DNA of 64,000 bases from Paenibacillus sp. NAIST15-1 (GTDB lineage Bacteria > Bacillota > Bacilli > Paenibacillales > Paenibacillaceae): contig NZ_BBYF01000005.1 of the NCBI RefSeq assembly GCF_001894745.1, forward strand, positions 248,001 to 312,000, given 5' to 3'. The notes under the pieces were generated by a model. It did no database searches, had not been told where the DNA came from, and saw only the letters and a list, made by a program, of their open reading frames with translations. Positions within the stretch are counted from its first letter, which is position 1. Each line of letters begins with the position of its first letter. The translations under genes and the position numbers were made by a program. Shown piece by piece: positions 50,332 to 58,328 of the stretch.

Positions 50332-51147
50332 TTAATTGTTGCTAACGGTTGCGGCTGGTTCTATCTTCGTCCGATACAACTTCTTCGCAAGCAGTGTTTG
50401 CAGAATAACGAACACGCCGCCTACACACCAATACATCGGTATGACTGCGGGAGTGGTCAGGGAAAACACGGTCATCATAATGGGAGACAAGTATCCCATA
50501 AATGCAAACTGCTTGCTCTGCATCGGATCCATGCCGATTTGTGTAGCCTTATATTGAAAGAAGTAGATGATCCCAACGAGCAGTGGGAGCACAACGTCTG
50601 GTCGTCCGAGCTGGAACCATAGGAACGAGTGTGCAGCTACTTCCGGTGTGAACTTAATGGCATAATACAATCCGGACAAGATAGGCAGCTGAATAAGCAG
50701 CGGCAAGCAGCCCATTGCCAGCGGATTCACCTGATGCTTCTGATACAATTGCATCATCTCTTGCTGCATCTTTGCTTTTGATTCCGCATCCTTCTTATCC
50801 TTATATGCATCTTGAAGAAGCTTCAACTCAGGCTGCAATACGTCCATCTTCTGTTTCATCTTCTGCTGATTGCGATACTGTCTCATCATGAGCGGCATCA
50901 GCGCTAATCGTACGAGCAGCGTGAGCAAAATCAATGCCAGGCCATAGCTTCCACCGAAAAATGCCGCAAAATGTTGAATCAGATACACAAACGGATACAC
51001 AATGTAATGATTAAAAAAGCCTGGCGTATTAGCATCAACGGTCGCATTAGGCCCGCTTACCCCGCATCCGCTTAATAGCACTAGGAGCACCAGTGCCCCG
51101 ATTAGAATGAACTTTCGCTTGTAGGTGAATACATTGAACTGCTCCAT
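50332..51147 (-). CDS. yidC: YidC/OxaI-family membrane protein insertase (YidC2/YqjG-like)
   Basis: 271 residues. ATG 51147 follows AAGGAGGACGATT; the frame is open to 51384 but that part belongs to the overlapping upstream ORF region. Lipoprotein signal with lipobox LLSGC (cysteine near residue 28), then five membrane segments: FFGGSYGLALILLTLLVRLA with the essential hydrophilic-groove Arg, a cytoplasmic coiled-coil hairpin (QQKMKQKMDVLQPELKLLQD), CLPLLIQLPILSGLYYAIKF, and PVIPMYW-like AVIPMYWCVGGVFVILQTLL. It inserts membrane proteins alone or with SecYEG. Its ribosome binding site is buried in a hairpin inside an upstream ORF, pointing to MifM-like feedback control. Confidence 0.93.
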   Translation of the reverse strand: MEQFNVFTYKRKFILIGALVLLVLLSGCGVSGPNATVDANTPGFFNHYIVYPFVYLIQHFAAFFGGSYGLALILLTLLVRLALMPLMMRQYRNQQKMKQKMDVLQPELKLLQDAYKDKKDAESKAKMQQEMMQLYQKHQVNPLAMGCLPLLIQLPILSGLYYAIKFTPEVAAHSFLWFQLGRPDVVLPLLVGIIYFFQYKATQIGMDPMQSKQFAFMGYLSPIMMTVFSLTTPAVIPMYWCVGGVFVILQTLLAKKLYRTKIEPAATVSNN

Positions 51148-51452
51148 AATCGTCCTCCTTGATTGGGTAACGTTCTGATTCCAATCAAGGAACGGCAGTC
51201 TCCTGAATCTCCATCCGGCGCTTCTTTTCGCTTCACGCTTCTGGTTAGCCAGTGATGTATCTCTGTCCGACCGACGATCCGTTCCTGATGAGGAACAATC
51301 GCGACTCGGCCTCTGTATGCAGGGACTAAGAAGCGATCGACTGCGACATACAGATGTGCAACGTAAGCATACGTCAGTGAGCATATTAGACCGATCGAGA
51401 TAAAATACGGAATCAAATCAGAAGACATCAGATCCTGGAGTTCCAACAGCAA
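51102..51452 (-). CDS. Putative MifM-like regulatory nascent chain upstream of yidC2
   Basis: 116 residues from TTG 51452, eight nt after GGGAGG; a GTG at 51461 touches that site. One membrane segment (about residues 13-38: LIPYFISIGLICSLTYAYVA), then a basic tail TRSVKRKEAPDGDSGD. The ORF overlaps yidC2 by 46 nt and reads straight through the hairpin that hides the yidC2 ribosome binding site. A ribosome paused around 51200-51210, where the acidic cluster E-A-P-D-G-D-S-G-D is being added, would open that hairpin. B. subtilis MifM works this way (membrane-anchored arrest peptide, acidic arrest residues), but the sequence here is not recognisably MifM. Real translation is likely; the arrest function is inferred. 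Confidence 0.6.
   Translation of the reverse strand: MLLELQDLMSSDLIPYFISIGLICSLTYAYVAHLYVAVDRFLVPAYRGRVAIVPHQERIVGRTEIHHWLTRSVKRKEAPDGDSGDCRSLIGIRTLPNQGGRLWSSSMYSPTSESSF
51154..51190 (-). promoter_or_regulatory. Hairpin sequestering the yidC2 ribosome binding site
   Basis: Perfect 10-bp stem: CCTTGATTGG (51181-51190) with CCAATCAAGG (51157-51166), 14-nt loop. The second strand includes AAGG of the AAGGAGG ribosome binding site (51154-51160). No T-tract, so it is not a terminator. Confidence 0.8.
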
Positions 51453-51736
51453 TGCATTCACCTCCCTTTTTTGCAGTTAACAATAGTATCACATATCTCA
51501 AATGGTGAGACAAGTTTCATTTATAGGAAAAATCAAACAGTTGGATTCAAACCCGAAAACGAGTATGAATCTCAAAAACAGGCGGAATCATCTTCTTTTT
51601 ATGATCGAATTATCACGGTACATTTGCTTACCACCTGTTGAATTATAAAAAAAGCCCTGCTTAGAGCAGAGCTTGTGTACATGATTGTGATTTGATGATC
51701 AGGTCATCAATCGCCATGTAACGCCGCCAAGATTTC

Positions 51737-52507
51737 TTAGAATGGAATACGTTCCGAATGAATCTTGTAACCATGCTCTTCAGCCCATGAGACGAGTCCA
51801 TTCCAGAACTGTTCGCACGCATCAATAATTCGATCCGGTTCAGACAACTGACCAGACATGACCATATTGGCGACCGCGTCATAGCCATCTGGGCGCTCTG
51901 GCAGCTCTAATGATTCTGGAAGTACCCTAGCTCCTGTCGAATACAGCTTCCGATTGTGAAGACCGATTAACATGGCGCCGTACTTGGCAAATTGCATAGC
52001 TAAGTAAGGAAGATAGCTTTGTGTGCCGGTTCGATTTGCATTCCGGAGCTTTCCAATGAATTCATACATTTCTCCCACGAGCACTTCATGAATTGCATTC
52101 GAGAAATCCACACTTGAGGGTAATTGTGCCGCTTCCTTCAGCTTAGAAAAAAATCCATCCGGATCATAGAGGCTTAGTGGTGAGAAGAACGGCCCGTGTG
52201 TTAATGGCCAGTCCCCTTCCACTGTGGCGGCATCGTTCAGAACCACACTTGCACTTCGTACATTCACTTCGGCCTTCCAAGGCCCGGATGACCATTCGTA
52301 ACTGAAGTCTACCTCTTCATCTGCGTTCTTCAGCACACAGAACATCTCAATGTCCGAATAAGGACCGTCCGTGCCTCGGGATACGGAGCCGTACACTCCG
52401 ATTGCAATAATTTGCTCACCATAAACCTTCTGCAAGCGGTCGGCAAGTTCACAACAGGTTGCCAGTCTTTCTTGTCTTGAAATTTCAACTGGTCCATTCA
52501 TGGTCAT
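51737..52507 (-). CDS. Aminoglycoside 4'-O-nucleotidyltransferase-like enzyme (ANT(4')/AadD family)
   Basis: 256 residues, about the size of staphylococcal ANT(4')-Ia (253 as I recall). Nucleotidyltransferase motif G-S-x-x-x-G-T-D-G-P-Y-S-D-I-E: G40-S41, then metal ligands D52 and E54. GDWPLTHGPFFSPLSLYDPD, GEMYEFIGKLRN (general-base Glu), KYGAMLIGLHNRKLYSTGAR, VMSGQL and FWNGLVSWAEEHGY all have counterparts in AadD, so the call is firm at family level. It would adenylylate kanamycin/tobramycin-type drugs at O4'. ATG 52507 follows GGGAGAG. Chromosomal context without mobile elements suggests an intrinsic gene. Confidence 0.9.
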   Translation of the reverse strand: MTMNGPVEISRQERLATCCELADRLQKVYGEQIIAIGVYGSVSRGTDGPYSDIEMFCVLKNADEEVDFSYEWSSGPWKAEVNVRSASVVLNDAATVEGDWPLTHGPFFSPLSLYDPDGFFSKLKEAAQLPSSVDFSNAIHEVLVGEMYEFIGKLRNANRTGTQSYLPYLAMQFAKYGAMLIGLHNRKLYSTGARVLPESLELPERPDGYDAVANMVMSGQLSEPDRIIDACEQFWNGLVSWAEEHGYKIHSERIPF

Positions 52508-52578
52508 TTGTGTATCTCTCCCTTAGTTTGTGTAATTGGAATGAGTGGATACAGATTCATGAATGGAGGGCCTCGGGC

Positions 52579-52605
52579 TTAACGGGGGACTTTCTTCGCG
52601 TGCAT
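52579..52605 (-). CDS. Possible 8-codon leader peptide before the ANT(4')-like gene
   Basis: ATG CAC GCG AAG AAA GTC CCC CGT TAA follows a GGAGGAGGAG run and ends 71 nt before the ANT(4')-like start (52507). Peptide MHAKKVPR. No hairpin that would hide the downstream ribosome binding site is seen, so regulation is speculative. Confidence 0.3.
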   Translation of the reverse strand: MHAKKVPR

Positions 52606-52714
52606 AGGAGCTCCTCCTCCTCTTACTCTTATTGATTTTCATGAAATAAATGATCTTCCTCTATCTTATCAATCCTCTAAGAAAAATATAAGGACTCGAC
52701 GTGACATAATTACC

Positions 52715-53689
52715 CTATACCTGATAAAATATTCGCTCTCCTGCTAGGAATGGCAAACAATGATCAACACAAAACTTCGGCATTTTCTCCCGCATCCAAT
52801 TATGTACGGACTCGTTCCCCATTTGAAACGCGTAATATCCGATAATCGAAATCAGCATCATGCCTTCGATGAGAACAAGCTCGTCCGCATCTATGTTCGC
52901 AGTTCCGTAATATCCCTCTAGGAATATATCTCTGTGTGCTGCGGGAGCCATCATCGCCCCCATGGAGATGTCTGTCCAATCGTATCCCGGGCCAAAGAAT
53001 CCGAAGTCAATAAAGCTTAATTGACCATCAGGAGAGATAATCATATTACCAAAACCTAAATCACCGTGAATAAGTCCCCATCTATCCTCGGTTCCGAATT
53101 GCTCAAGTTTATCGTTGATAAGATGAATGCATTTCTCGATGATTGCGACATCTGAAGGCACAAATAAACCGAGTTCCAACCCTTTATGTATTGTTGAAAT
53201 CAAGCCAACATTATATGCAATCCCTTGCTCTGGTCGATTCTTTACCCGATCGCGCGGATACTGACGGTAAAATTCATGGAGTTTAGCAACTTGAGATCCG
53301 AGCAGCTTGACCAATTCTGGCTTCTGAACGTCTTCTTTCTGAAGATCCCTACCTTCCAGCCATGTTAGAACCGAACAGTTCAATCGCTGCCCTTCATGTT
53401 CGATGACGGTAATCAATTCCCCATCTCGATTGCGCAGCGGCGATTGCACCAGCAGGCTGCTCTCCTTCGCCAAGGCTTCCAGCATGAGCAGTTCACCTAG
53501 CAAACCTTCATAAGTATGTTGCAAGCCTGTCATACTTTCTTTAAACGGCTGATGAACACGTAGGACATAAGTTCTGCCGTCAGCGTCGCTCACTTTATAT
53601 GTCCGATTCTCATTATGCCTCAGGAAAGTGATTTCTGGCTTATGGAAGCGAAAACAGTGTAGAATGTGATGTAATTGTTCATCTGTCAT
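52715..53689 (-). CDS. APH/choline-kinase-fold phosphotransferase
   Basis: 324 residues. ATG 53689 follows GAGAGGAAATTGAAG. Kinase-like fold: RTYVLRVHQP (N-lobe), WGLIHGDLGFGNMIISPDGQ (catalytic H-G-D-x-x-x-x-N) and LSFIDFGFFGPGYDWTDISM (metal-binding D-F-G). It resembles the homoserine-kinase-II/SrkA/YcbJ-like group, which includes stress kinases and macrolide or aminoglycoside kinases; the substrate cannot be named. A stand-alone gene within the resistance-type cluster. Confidence 0.85.
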   Translation of the reverse strand: MTDEQLHHILHCFRFHKPEITFLRHNENRTYKVSDADGRTYVLRVHQPFKESMTGLQHTYEGLLGELLMLEALAKESSLLVQSPLRNRDGELITVIEHEGQRLNCSVLTWLEGRDLQKEDVQKPELVKLLGSQVAKLHEFYRQYPRDRVKNRPEQGIAYNVGLISTIHKGLELGLFVPSDVAIIEKCIHLINDKLEQFGTEDRWGLIHGDLGFGNMIISPDGQLSFIDFGFFGPGYDWTDISMGAMMAPAAHRDIFLEGYYGTANIDADELVLIEGMMLISIIGYYAFQMGNESVHNWMREKMPKFCVDHCLPFLAGERIFYQV

Positions 53690-54016
53690 CTTCAATTTCC
53701 TCTCATCGATGAATAAGTAGACATGTCCAAAATACTATATAAGCAGTCTACTTCCTAATGTTGGGATTGTCTACAACACTATGAAAATCCAAAGATGTTT
53801 ATAGCACGGTTATCATTATTATTGCTCGCTTAAACTAGCTAAATTGCTCCCCTTCTCACCTTTTCATAAAGGAGAATCGGGCAAGCGCCCTCAGCTCCAT
53901 GTTACGTGTCACATGCTGAAGACGTTTGCCCATATCGACGTGTATGCATGAGGCGGGCTAAGCGATTCACAGATTATCCAGAAACAGCATGCTGCATTGC
54001 TCCATACGAGCATACT
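53690..54016. other. Intergenic region without a supported gene
   Basis: Between the kinase and sigma factor genes I see only a 14-codon minus-strand frame (start about 53901) without a ribosome binding site. No terminator or repeat can be supported. Confidence 0.5.
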
Positions 54017-54754
54017 TTATGCAGCTAGTAAGGCTTCGAAATGGTGGAACATCTGCTTATAATCCCGCTGCTTCTGTTTATAACGCATCTGATTCGACCT
54101 AGAGTACATATTTAATACAGGAACGAGATCCTGTTCTCCCTGCACAAGTCTCAATACCTCATTGACTTCTCCATTGACAAATGCAATAGCGAGTGCCCGT
54201 ATGTGGCTTTGAGCTTCCACATTGTCTGGCAGGGCCGCTTCTTCCATGTATTCATCTTCCTTCACATCAAGCAGCACCTTCCGTGCTCGATGATATGCAG
54301 CCTTCACCGCCCCTTCCGTTGTCTTCAGCTTATTTGCAGTGTCAGCAACAGAATACCCGAGTACGCTGCGCATAAGGAGGACGGTTCTTTGCAGAGGAGA
54401 CAAGTGTGTCATCATATATTGGAAGGCGGCTTCGATGTCAATTGTACTATTCTCCTGTATAGGATTATTGTGTTCTTGAGATTGAAGCTGCTGCTTTACC
54501 AGAATTTGATCCAATCGATGTCTTCGGCGTACTTGGTCAATCCAAGCGTTCTTAGCCGTACGCAGCAGCAGCGCTTCAGGGTTGTTGTGTTCTATCTCCT
54601 TGTCACGGGCTAGAATCTTGACCCACGTATCCTGTACGAGATCCTCAGAATCCCATTTGGAATGTGTGAGAGAGAGGCAATATCTGTTCAGTACGTCGTT
54701 CAACTGCTTCAGATTAGGTTGTTCGACGCTCTGCACTTGATCTAGATTGGTCAT
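54017..54754 (-). CDS. ECF-type RNA polymerase sigma factor with C-terminal extension
   Basis: 245 residues. Region 2 (about 17-80: LNRYCLSLTHSKWDSEDLVQ, LLLRTAKNAWIDQVRRRHRL) and region 4 (about 108-160: MMTHLSPLQRTVLLMRSVLG, YSVADTANKLKTTEGAVKAA, YHRARKVL). The last 75 residues (IRALAIAFVNGEVNEVLRLV) look like a short SnoaL-type or accessory helical domain, as in SigJ-like ECF groups that lack a partner anti-sigma factor. No anti-sigma gene is adjacent. Start ATG 54754 with a GAAGGATG region before it. The regulon is unknown. Confidence 0.88.
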   Translation of the reverse strand: MTNLDQVQSVEQPNLKQLNDVLNRYCLSLTHSKWDSEDLVQDTWVKILARDKEIEHNNPEALLLRTAKNAWIDQVRRRHRLDQILVKQQLQSQEHNNPIQENSTIDIEAAFQYMMTHLSPLQRTVLLMRSVLGYSVADTANKLKTTEGAVKAAYHRARKVLLDVKEDEYMEEAALPDNVEAQSHIRALAIAFVNGEVNEVLRLVQGEQDLVPVLNMYSRSNQMRYKQKQRDYKQMFHHFEALLAA

Positions 54755-54994
54755 CCTTCACAGTCAACTCCTTCATTCGCTCGTTCTCGCTTTCACTTCA
54801 TCAGCCTTCTTCATGCCTAACATGAATCATTCATGGCGGCAATTATGGTTTATCTTCTTATCAGTAAACGAATGAAGCATGCATTGCGTTACGCAACCTT
54901 GTGAAAAAAACTTTTGTCCTCTGAACCGTATCTTCTGCTGCGATCCATTCGTTTTCTGGATATTCCACAGTGGAAAAACAGAGGAGGTATTACC

Positions 54995-55573
54995 ATGTCC
55001 AACTATATCCCATATGTTGTTGAGCAAACGAGTCGAGGCGAACGCTCCTACGACATCTATTCCCGATTGCTGAAGGATCGAATTGTTTTTGTCGGTTCTG
55101 AAATTAATGATAGTCTGGCCAATAGTGTTGTTGCGCAGCTCATTCTTCTTGCAGCGGAGGATTCAGATAAAGACATTTATATGTACATCAATAGTCCAGG
55201 AGGCTCGGTCACTGCAGGATTTGGCATCTATGACACAATGCAATACATTAAGCCGCAGGTTCATACCATCTGTACAGGATTAGCCGCCTCCTATGGCTCG
55301 ATTCTGCTGTTAGCAGGAGCCAAGGGCAAGCGCTTTGCACTACCCAATAGCGAAATCATGATTCACCAACCCCATGGAGGCGCTCAAGGACAGGCAAGCG
55401 ACATTGCCATCAGCGCCAAACGCATTCTCAAGATGCGCGAGAGACTTGTGCAATTAATGGCTGGCCATACTTGTCAGCCCGCCGAACGAATTGAGAAAGA
55501 CATGGATCGCGACTACTTTATGACTGCAGAAGAAGCGCTTGAATATGGGATTATTGACAAGATACTCAAGTAG
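54995..55573 (+). CDS. ClpP-family serine protease, probable paralogue
   Basis: 192 residues. ATG 54995 follows GAGGAGGTATTACC. ClpP fold with catalytic triad S99 ([20 protein letters not shown]), H124 ([10 protein letters not shown]) and D173 (DMDRDYFM); [19 protein letters not shown] is the oxyanion loop. In the main ClpP the nucleophile is followed by Met (ASMG/ASMA); here it is Tyr (ASYGS). No clpX or tig gene is adjacent, so this is probably an extra ClpP copy for specialised proteolysis rather than the housekeeping one. The order of Ser/His/Asp residues suggests it is active. Confidence 0.9.
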   Translation: MSNYIPYVVEQTSRGERSYDIYSRLLKDRIVFVGSEINDSLANSVVAQLILLAAEDSDKDIYMYINSPGGSVTAGFGIYDTMQYIKPQVHTICTGLAASYGSILLLAGAKGKRFALPNSEIMIHQPHGGAQGQASDIAISAKRILKMRERLVQLMAGHTCQPAERIEKDMDRDYFMTAEEALEYGIIDKILK

Positions 55574-55585
55574 TACGTGACATGA

Positions 55586-55627
55586 GCGATCAAGCTGCTA
55601 TCCAAGTGCATTAGTCAGCTTGATCGC
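55586..55627 (+). terminator. Hairpin after the clpP-like gene
   Basis: Perfect 12-bp stem GCGATCAAGCTG (55586-55597) and CAGCTTGATCGC (55616-55627), 18-nt loop; followed only by TTATGAT, so a weak intrinsic terminator. Confidence 0.65.
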
Positions 55628-55753
55628 TTATGATCTGCTTTCTTTATTAAATCTAGCCAATCGATATGATTGTAATTCCTCCAATTGCATTTTATCAATA
55701 ATTTCCTTAGCAGCGAGTCAGCTGATAAGCGAAGCTAATATGATGGCGGAATC

Positions 55754-56056
55754 ATGACGGCAAGATACAGCCCCCTTCATAGAATCGTGATACCCGACAA
55801 TCGGATACCCATCCCCGGGCAGGCCTCATGCCAACCTCGATGCTTCTCAGATGAAGATCTTCCCCACCTTTTATCGTATGGCGATGCGTCTCATAAGCGC
55901 GATGGACAAGTTTCGTTGGAAATGAATTCCCTTGAACTTATTATAGGAATCATGCATGTAAGCAATCAACGGATGGACTACGAGGCGAATCGAATGATGA
56001 AACTTGCCCCAGGCTTACAAATTCGTAATGATATTGAAAGCTTGATCGATAGGTAG
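55754..56056 (+). other. Doubtful 100-codon frame
   Basis: The open frame (MTARYSPLHR and on, ending MKLAPGLQIRNDIESLIDR) has no ribosome binding site at its first ATG or at the internal ATG 55922. The C-terminal part looks protein-like but I recognise no family. It is the only candidate in 55628-56127. Confidence 0.25.
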
Positions 56057-56127
56057 AGCCAAAGTCTTATTGTATGATCTATGTATCAGAACAAGACAAG
56101 AACAATAACTACTAGAGGTGAACATAA

Positions 56128-56445
56128 ATGAAAGAAAATAAAGTAATATCGGCATTTTCGTACTGGAGCGTTCTCTTTGCGCCTATCTTATTCCCTGTAT
56201 TAGCCTGGATTGTTGGAGATTCGGTAACAAGAAGCCATGCCAAACGTGCGCTATGGACTCACCTTATTCCAAGTATCGCGGTCATTATTGCGGTAATGTT
56301 GTTTGGCTTAATTGGGGTTAGTGTACGCGACATTGGCGTCGCATGGGGAATCGGTGCAATTATCGCATTTTGTGTATGCGGAGCGATAAGCGTGTACTAC
56401 TTTGTATGGAATATTATCAAAGGGATTCAGGTTATCAATTCTTAA
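56128..56445 (+). CDS. DUF4870-like small membrane protein
   Basis: 105 residues, three membrane helices (about 8-32, 46-68, 72-98). SYWSVLFAPILFPVLAWIVG, HAKRALWTHLIPSI and GIQVINS fit the DUF4870 pattern (S-Y-x-S-x-x-F-A-P near the start and H-A-x-x-A-L in the loop). Function unknown. ATG 56128 follows TAGAGGTGAACATAA. Monocistronic, with its own terminator. Confidence 0.82.
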   Translation: MKENKVISAFSYWSVLFAPILFPVLAWIVGDSVTRSHAKRALWTHLIPSIAVIIAVMLFGLIGVSVRDIGVAWGIGAIIAFCVCGAISVYYFVWNIIKGIQVINS

Positions 56446-56501
56446 TTCATTTCGAATCAGATTCTTATGCCCTGCATGACTTGAAATTATATACGCTACA
56501 C

Positions 56502-56539
56502 AAAGGTACCTCTTTCGAAATGGGATAGAGGTACTTTTT
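56502..56539 (+). terminator. Terminator of the DUF4870-like gene
   Basis: GTACCTC (56506-56512) pairs with GAGGTAC (56528-56534), flanked by AAAG and followed by TTTTTG. Confidence 0.8.
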
Positions 56540-56586
56540 GTGGCGTATCCTATTTATATTCAAATGATAGCATTTTCCTTAATTCT

Positions 56587-57152
56587 CTACAGATTTTCCC
56601 GACATTCATATTGGAATGAAGGCTCAGTCTGTATGAAATAACCATTTCTAACCCTAGCGACCCAGTTCTGGAACAACTCTTTCCATTCTACAGTTCCGAA
56701 GAAATCATTGAGCAGCTTCGTCGAATCCCATTCGATAATAAAATAAGGTTGAACTAAGGGATTCCAGATTCCGATACTGTTTACTCCCTTTTCCTTAATC
56801 AACAGCATAGGCAATCCGTATAGATACGCCATAGAAGGTTCAATTTGCAAGAACGGTGCTCCCTCCCAAGACGGCGCTGGTGGTTGTGAGCCAGTATTGG
56901 TCTGCGTATACATTGCGAACACCTGCTGCAAATTAAACCGTAGCTGGATAGGATCATACGGCGTACACTCGTTAAGGTTTTCTCCGGGTACTGTTCTGTA
57001 TCGGGCAGCGTACGAGGATAGAGAAGCGCGTTCTGAATCTCTGTAATTAAGCGACTTAAAAATCTCAACTGTGTATTATTTAGTGTACTAGGATGGCTTA
57101 AAAATACAGGAACACGGAATGCCATATCAGCAGTACTTTGCAATATTTCCAT
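56587..57152 (-). pseudogene. Frameshifted TIR/deoxyribosyltransferase-like protein gene
   Basis: From ATG 57152 one frame reads MEILQSTADMAFRVPVFLSH, TLNNTQLRFLSRLITEIQNA, LYPRTLPDTEQYPEK, RRMILSSYGLI; near 56937 the coherent reading moves to another frame (LQQVFAMYTQTNTGS, APFLQIEPSMAYLYGLPMLL, IKEKGVNSIG, FGTVEWKELFQNW) to the stop at 56587. Together they resemble a Firmicute family with a nucleoside-deoxyribosyltransferase/TIR-like alpha-beta fold (FLSHP...NNTQ...RTL...QIEPAMAY.LGLP.L). One base change separates the two halves, so either the gene is inactivated or there is a sequencing error. No ribosome binding site is evident. Confidence 0.6.
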
Positions 57153-57418
57153 CGAGCTGTTGCAGTGGTCATCTTCAAACCCATGATTACACAAAATTAC
57201 CCCCCCTATCATTACAATTATATGAAATGATAATGAAAGATGACGCGGTCAAGCAGCTAGAAATAGAGGTGAAATACGCCTGTTTTGTATGTGCTGCCCA
57301 GGTTCAAGACATAACTTCATTATTCTTTTTTCAAAATTATTAAGCAATAAGCTGTTATTTTCCGATAGATAACATGAAAGCAAATTACTAATAACATACA
57401 AAATGGAGGGTTACATAG

Positions 57419-57817
57419 ATGCGTATTGAATCTTATTATCGAATCCCGCCTGCCGCGAAGCGATCCAAGCCACAATCTGAGCCGTTATTTGCGGACACAA
57501 TGAAGGAAATTCAAAAGCAGGAATCCGATGAAAAAGAGAATAAAAAGGGCAAACTCGTAACGGCCCGTGAAGACGGCTATATTCGGCAATATCTCGTCAG
57601 ACCAGACGGCAGCAAAGTATTGTTAGGCGAAACAAAACAGACTTTTGGTGAATTCATTAGCAATGCTGAGTCGTCTGTAGCTCAACAGCCGGTTAACAAT
57701 CTATCCAGCAATTCCAGTCAAAGTACGCAAGATATGATGGCATTATTGAATTTCTATGCGGGAGCAGTAATTACGTCACCAGTGAATCAACAGCAGCTAT
57801 ATGCTTTGAAGGATTAG
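57419..57817 (+). CDS. Conserved hypothetical protein, 132 residues
   Basis: Strong ribosome binding site GGAGGG, nine nt before ATG 57419, and a terminator after the stop show a real gene. N-terminal segment MRIESYYRIPPAAKRSKPQS is basic; the middle (KKGKLVTAREDGYIRQYLVR, PDGSKVLLGETKQ) could form a small beta-sheet; the C-terminus is Ser/Gln-rich followed by a helix. No signal peptide or membrane segment. I do not recognise a family. Confidence 0.72.
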   Translation: MRIESYYRIPPAAKRSKPQSEPLFADTMKEIQKQESDEKENKKGKLVTAREDGYIRQYLVRPDGSKVLLGETKQTFGEFISNAESSVAQQPVNNLSSNSSQSTQDMMALLNFYAGAVITSPVNQQQLYALKD

Positions 57818-57859
57818 AATTGTAATATCACGATGGTAATGTATGATTTCACAACTAAC

Positions 57860-57890
57860 GAACAGAGGGATTCTCACTACCTCTGTTCTT
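57860..57890 (+). terminator. Terminator of the 132-residue protein gene
   Basis: GAACAGAGG (57860-57868) pairs with CCTCTGTTC (57880-57888), followed by TTC. Confidence 0.65.
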
Positions 57891-58082
57891 CTACTTCCCC
57901 ATTTGCCATATGGCCTTACAATTATGGTTTCATCACTCATTTCCTCTTTAACCTATATTGCTCTTCATTCCTGTTGTTTTCTCTTCCTCTTATTACAAAC
58001 AATTGATCTGCTAGGAACAAGCTCCCGGGTTGACGGGAATAATGGCGCCCTATACAATGTAGAGAATTACAACCGTATACTT

Positions 58083-58266
58083 CTTCGTATAACTTTGGAA
58101 ATATGGTCCAATCGTCTCTACCGAGCTGCCGTAAACAGTTTGACTACGAGGAAAAGAATGCTTGCTATGTGGGATCGGATTGAGCGCTAACTCTTCTATC
58201 TATCATGGACAGGCTGTTCTTGCTCCTTACCGTCAAACTTTAGTTATCAGAACTAAAGTTTTTTTG
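58083..58266 (+). promoter_or_regulatory. Guanine-type purine riboswitch with transcription terminator, upstream of adenine deaminase
   Basis: Aptamer 58083-58151: P1 CTTCGTA/TACGAGG; J1/2 TAA; P2 TTGGA/TCCAA with loop AATATGG; J2/3 with GTCTCTACC; P3 CGAGCTG/CAGTTTG with loop CCGTAAA, the same as in xpt as I recall; J3/1 AC. The specificity base (position 74) is C (58144), which selects guanine or hypoxanthine rather than adenine. Terminator: AACTTTAGTT/AACTAAAGTT (58236-58245/58251-58260) plus a T-run. AGTTTGAC (58137-58144) can pair perfectly with GTCAAACT (58232-58239), a likely antiterminator, so ligand should switch expression off. Confidence 0.88.
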
Positions 58267-58328
58267 TATTTATATGGGTGCTTTATCCCCACACTATTCA
58301 TACAACGAGAAAAGGAATGTGATTTCGA

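Noticed and set aside
51148-51384. N-terminal extension of yidC2 to 51384
   Set aside because: The lipoprotein signal starting at 51147 would be internal, and AAGGAGG sits right before that ATG; the upstream frame is only an overlap with the regulatory ORF region.
57843-58190. 115-codon forward open frame
   Set aside because: It has no ribosome binding site, starts before the terminator at 57860 and runs through the purine aptamer, which explains the conservation seen there.
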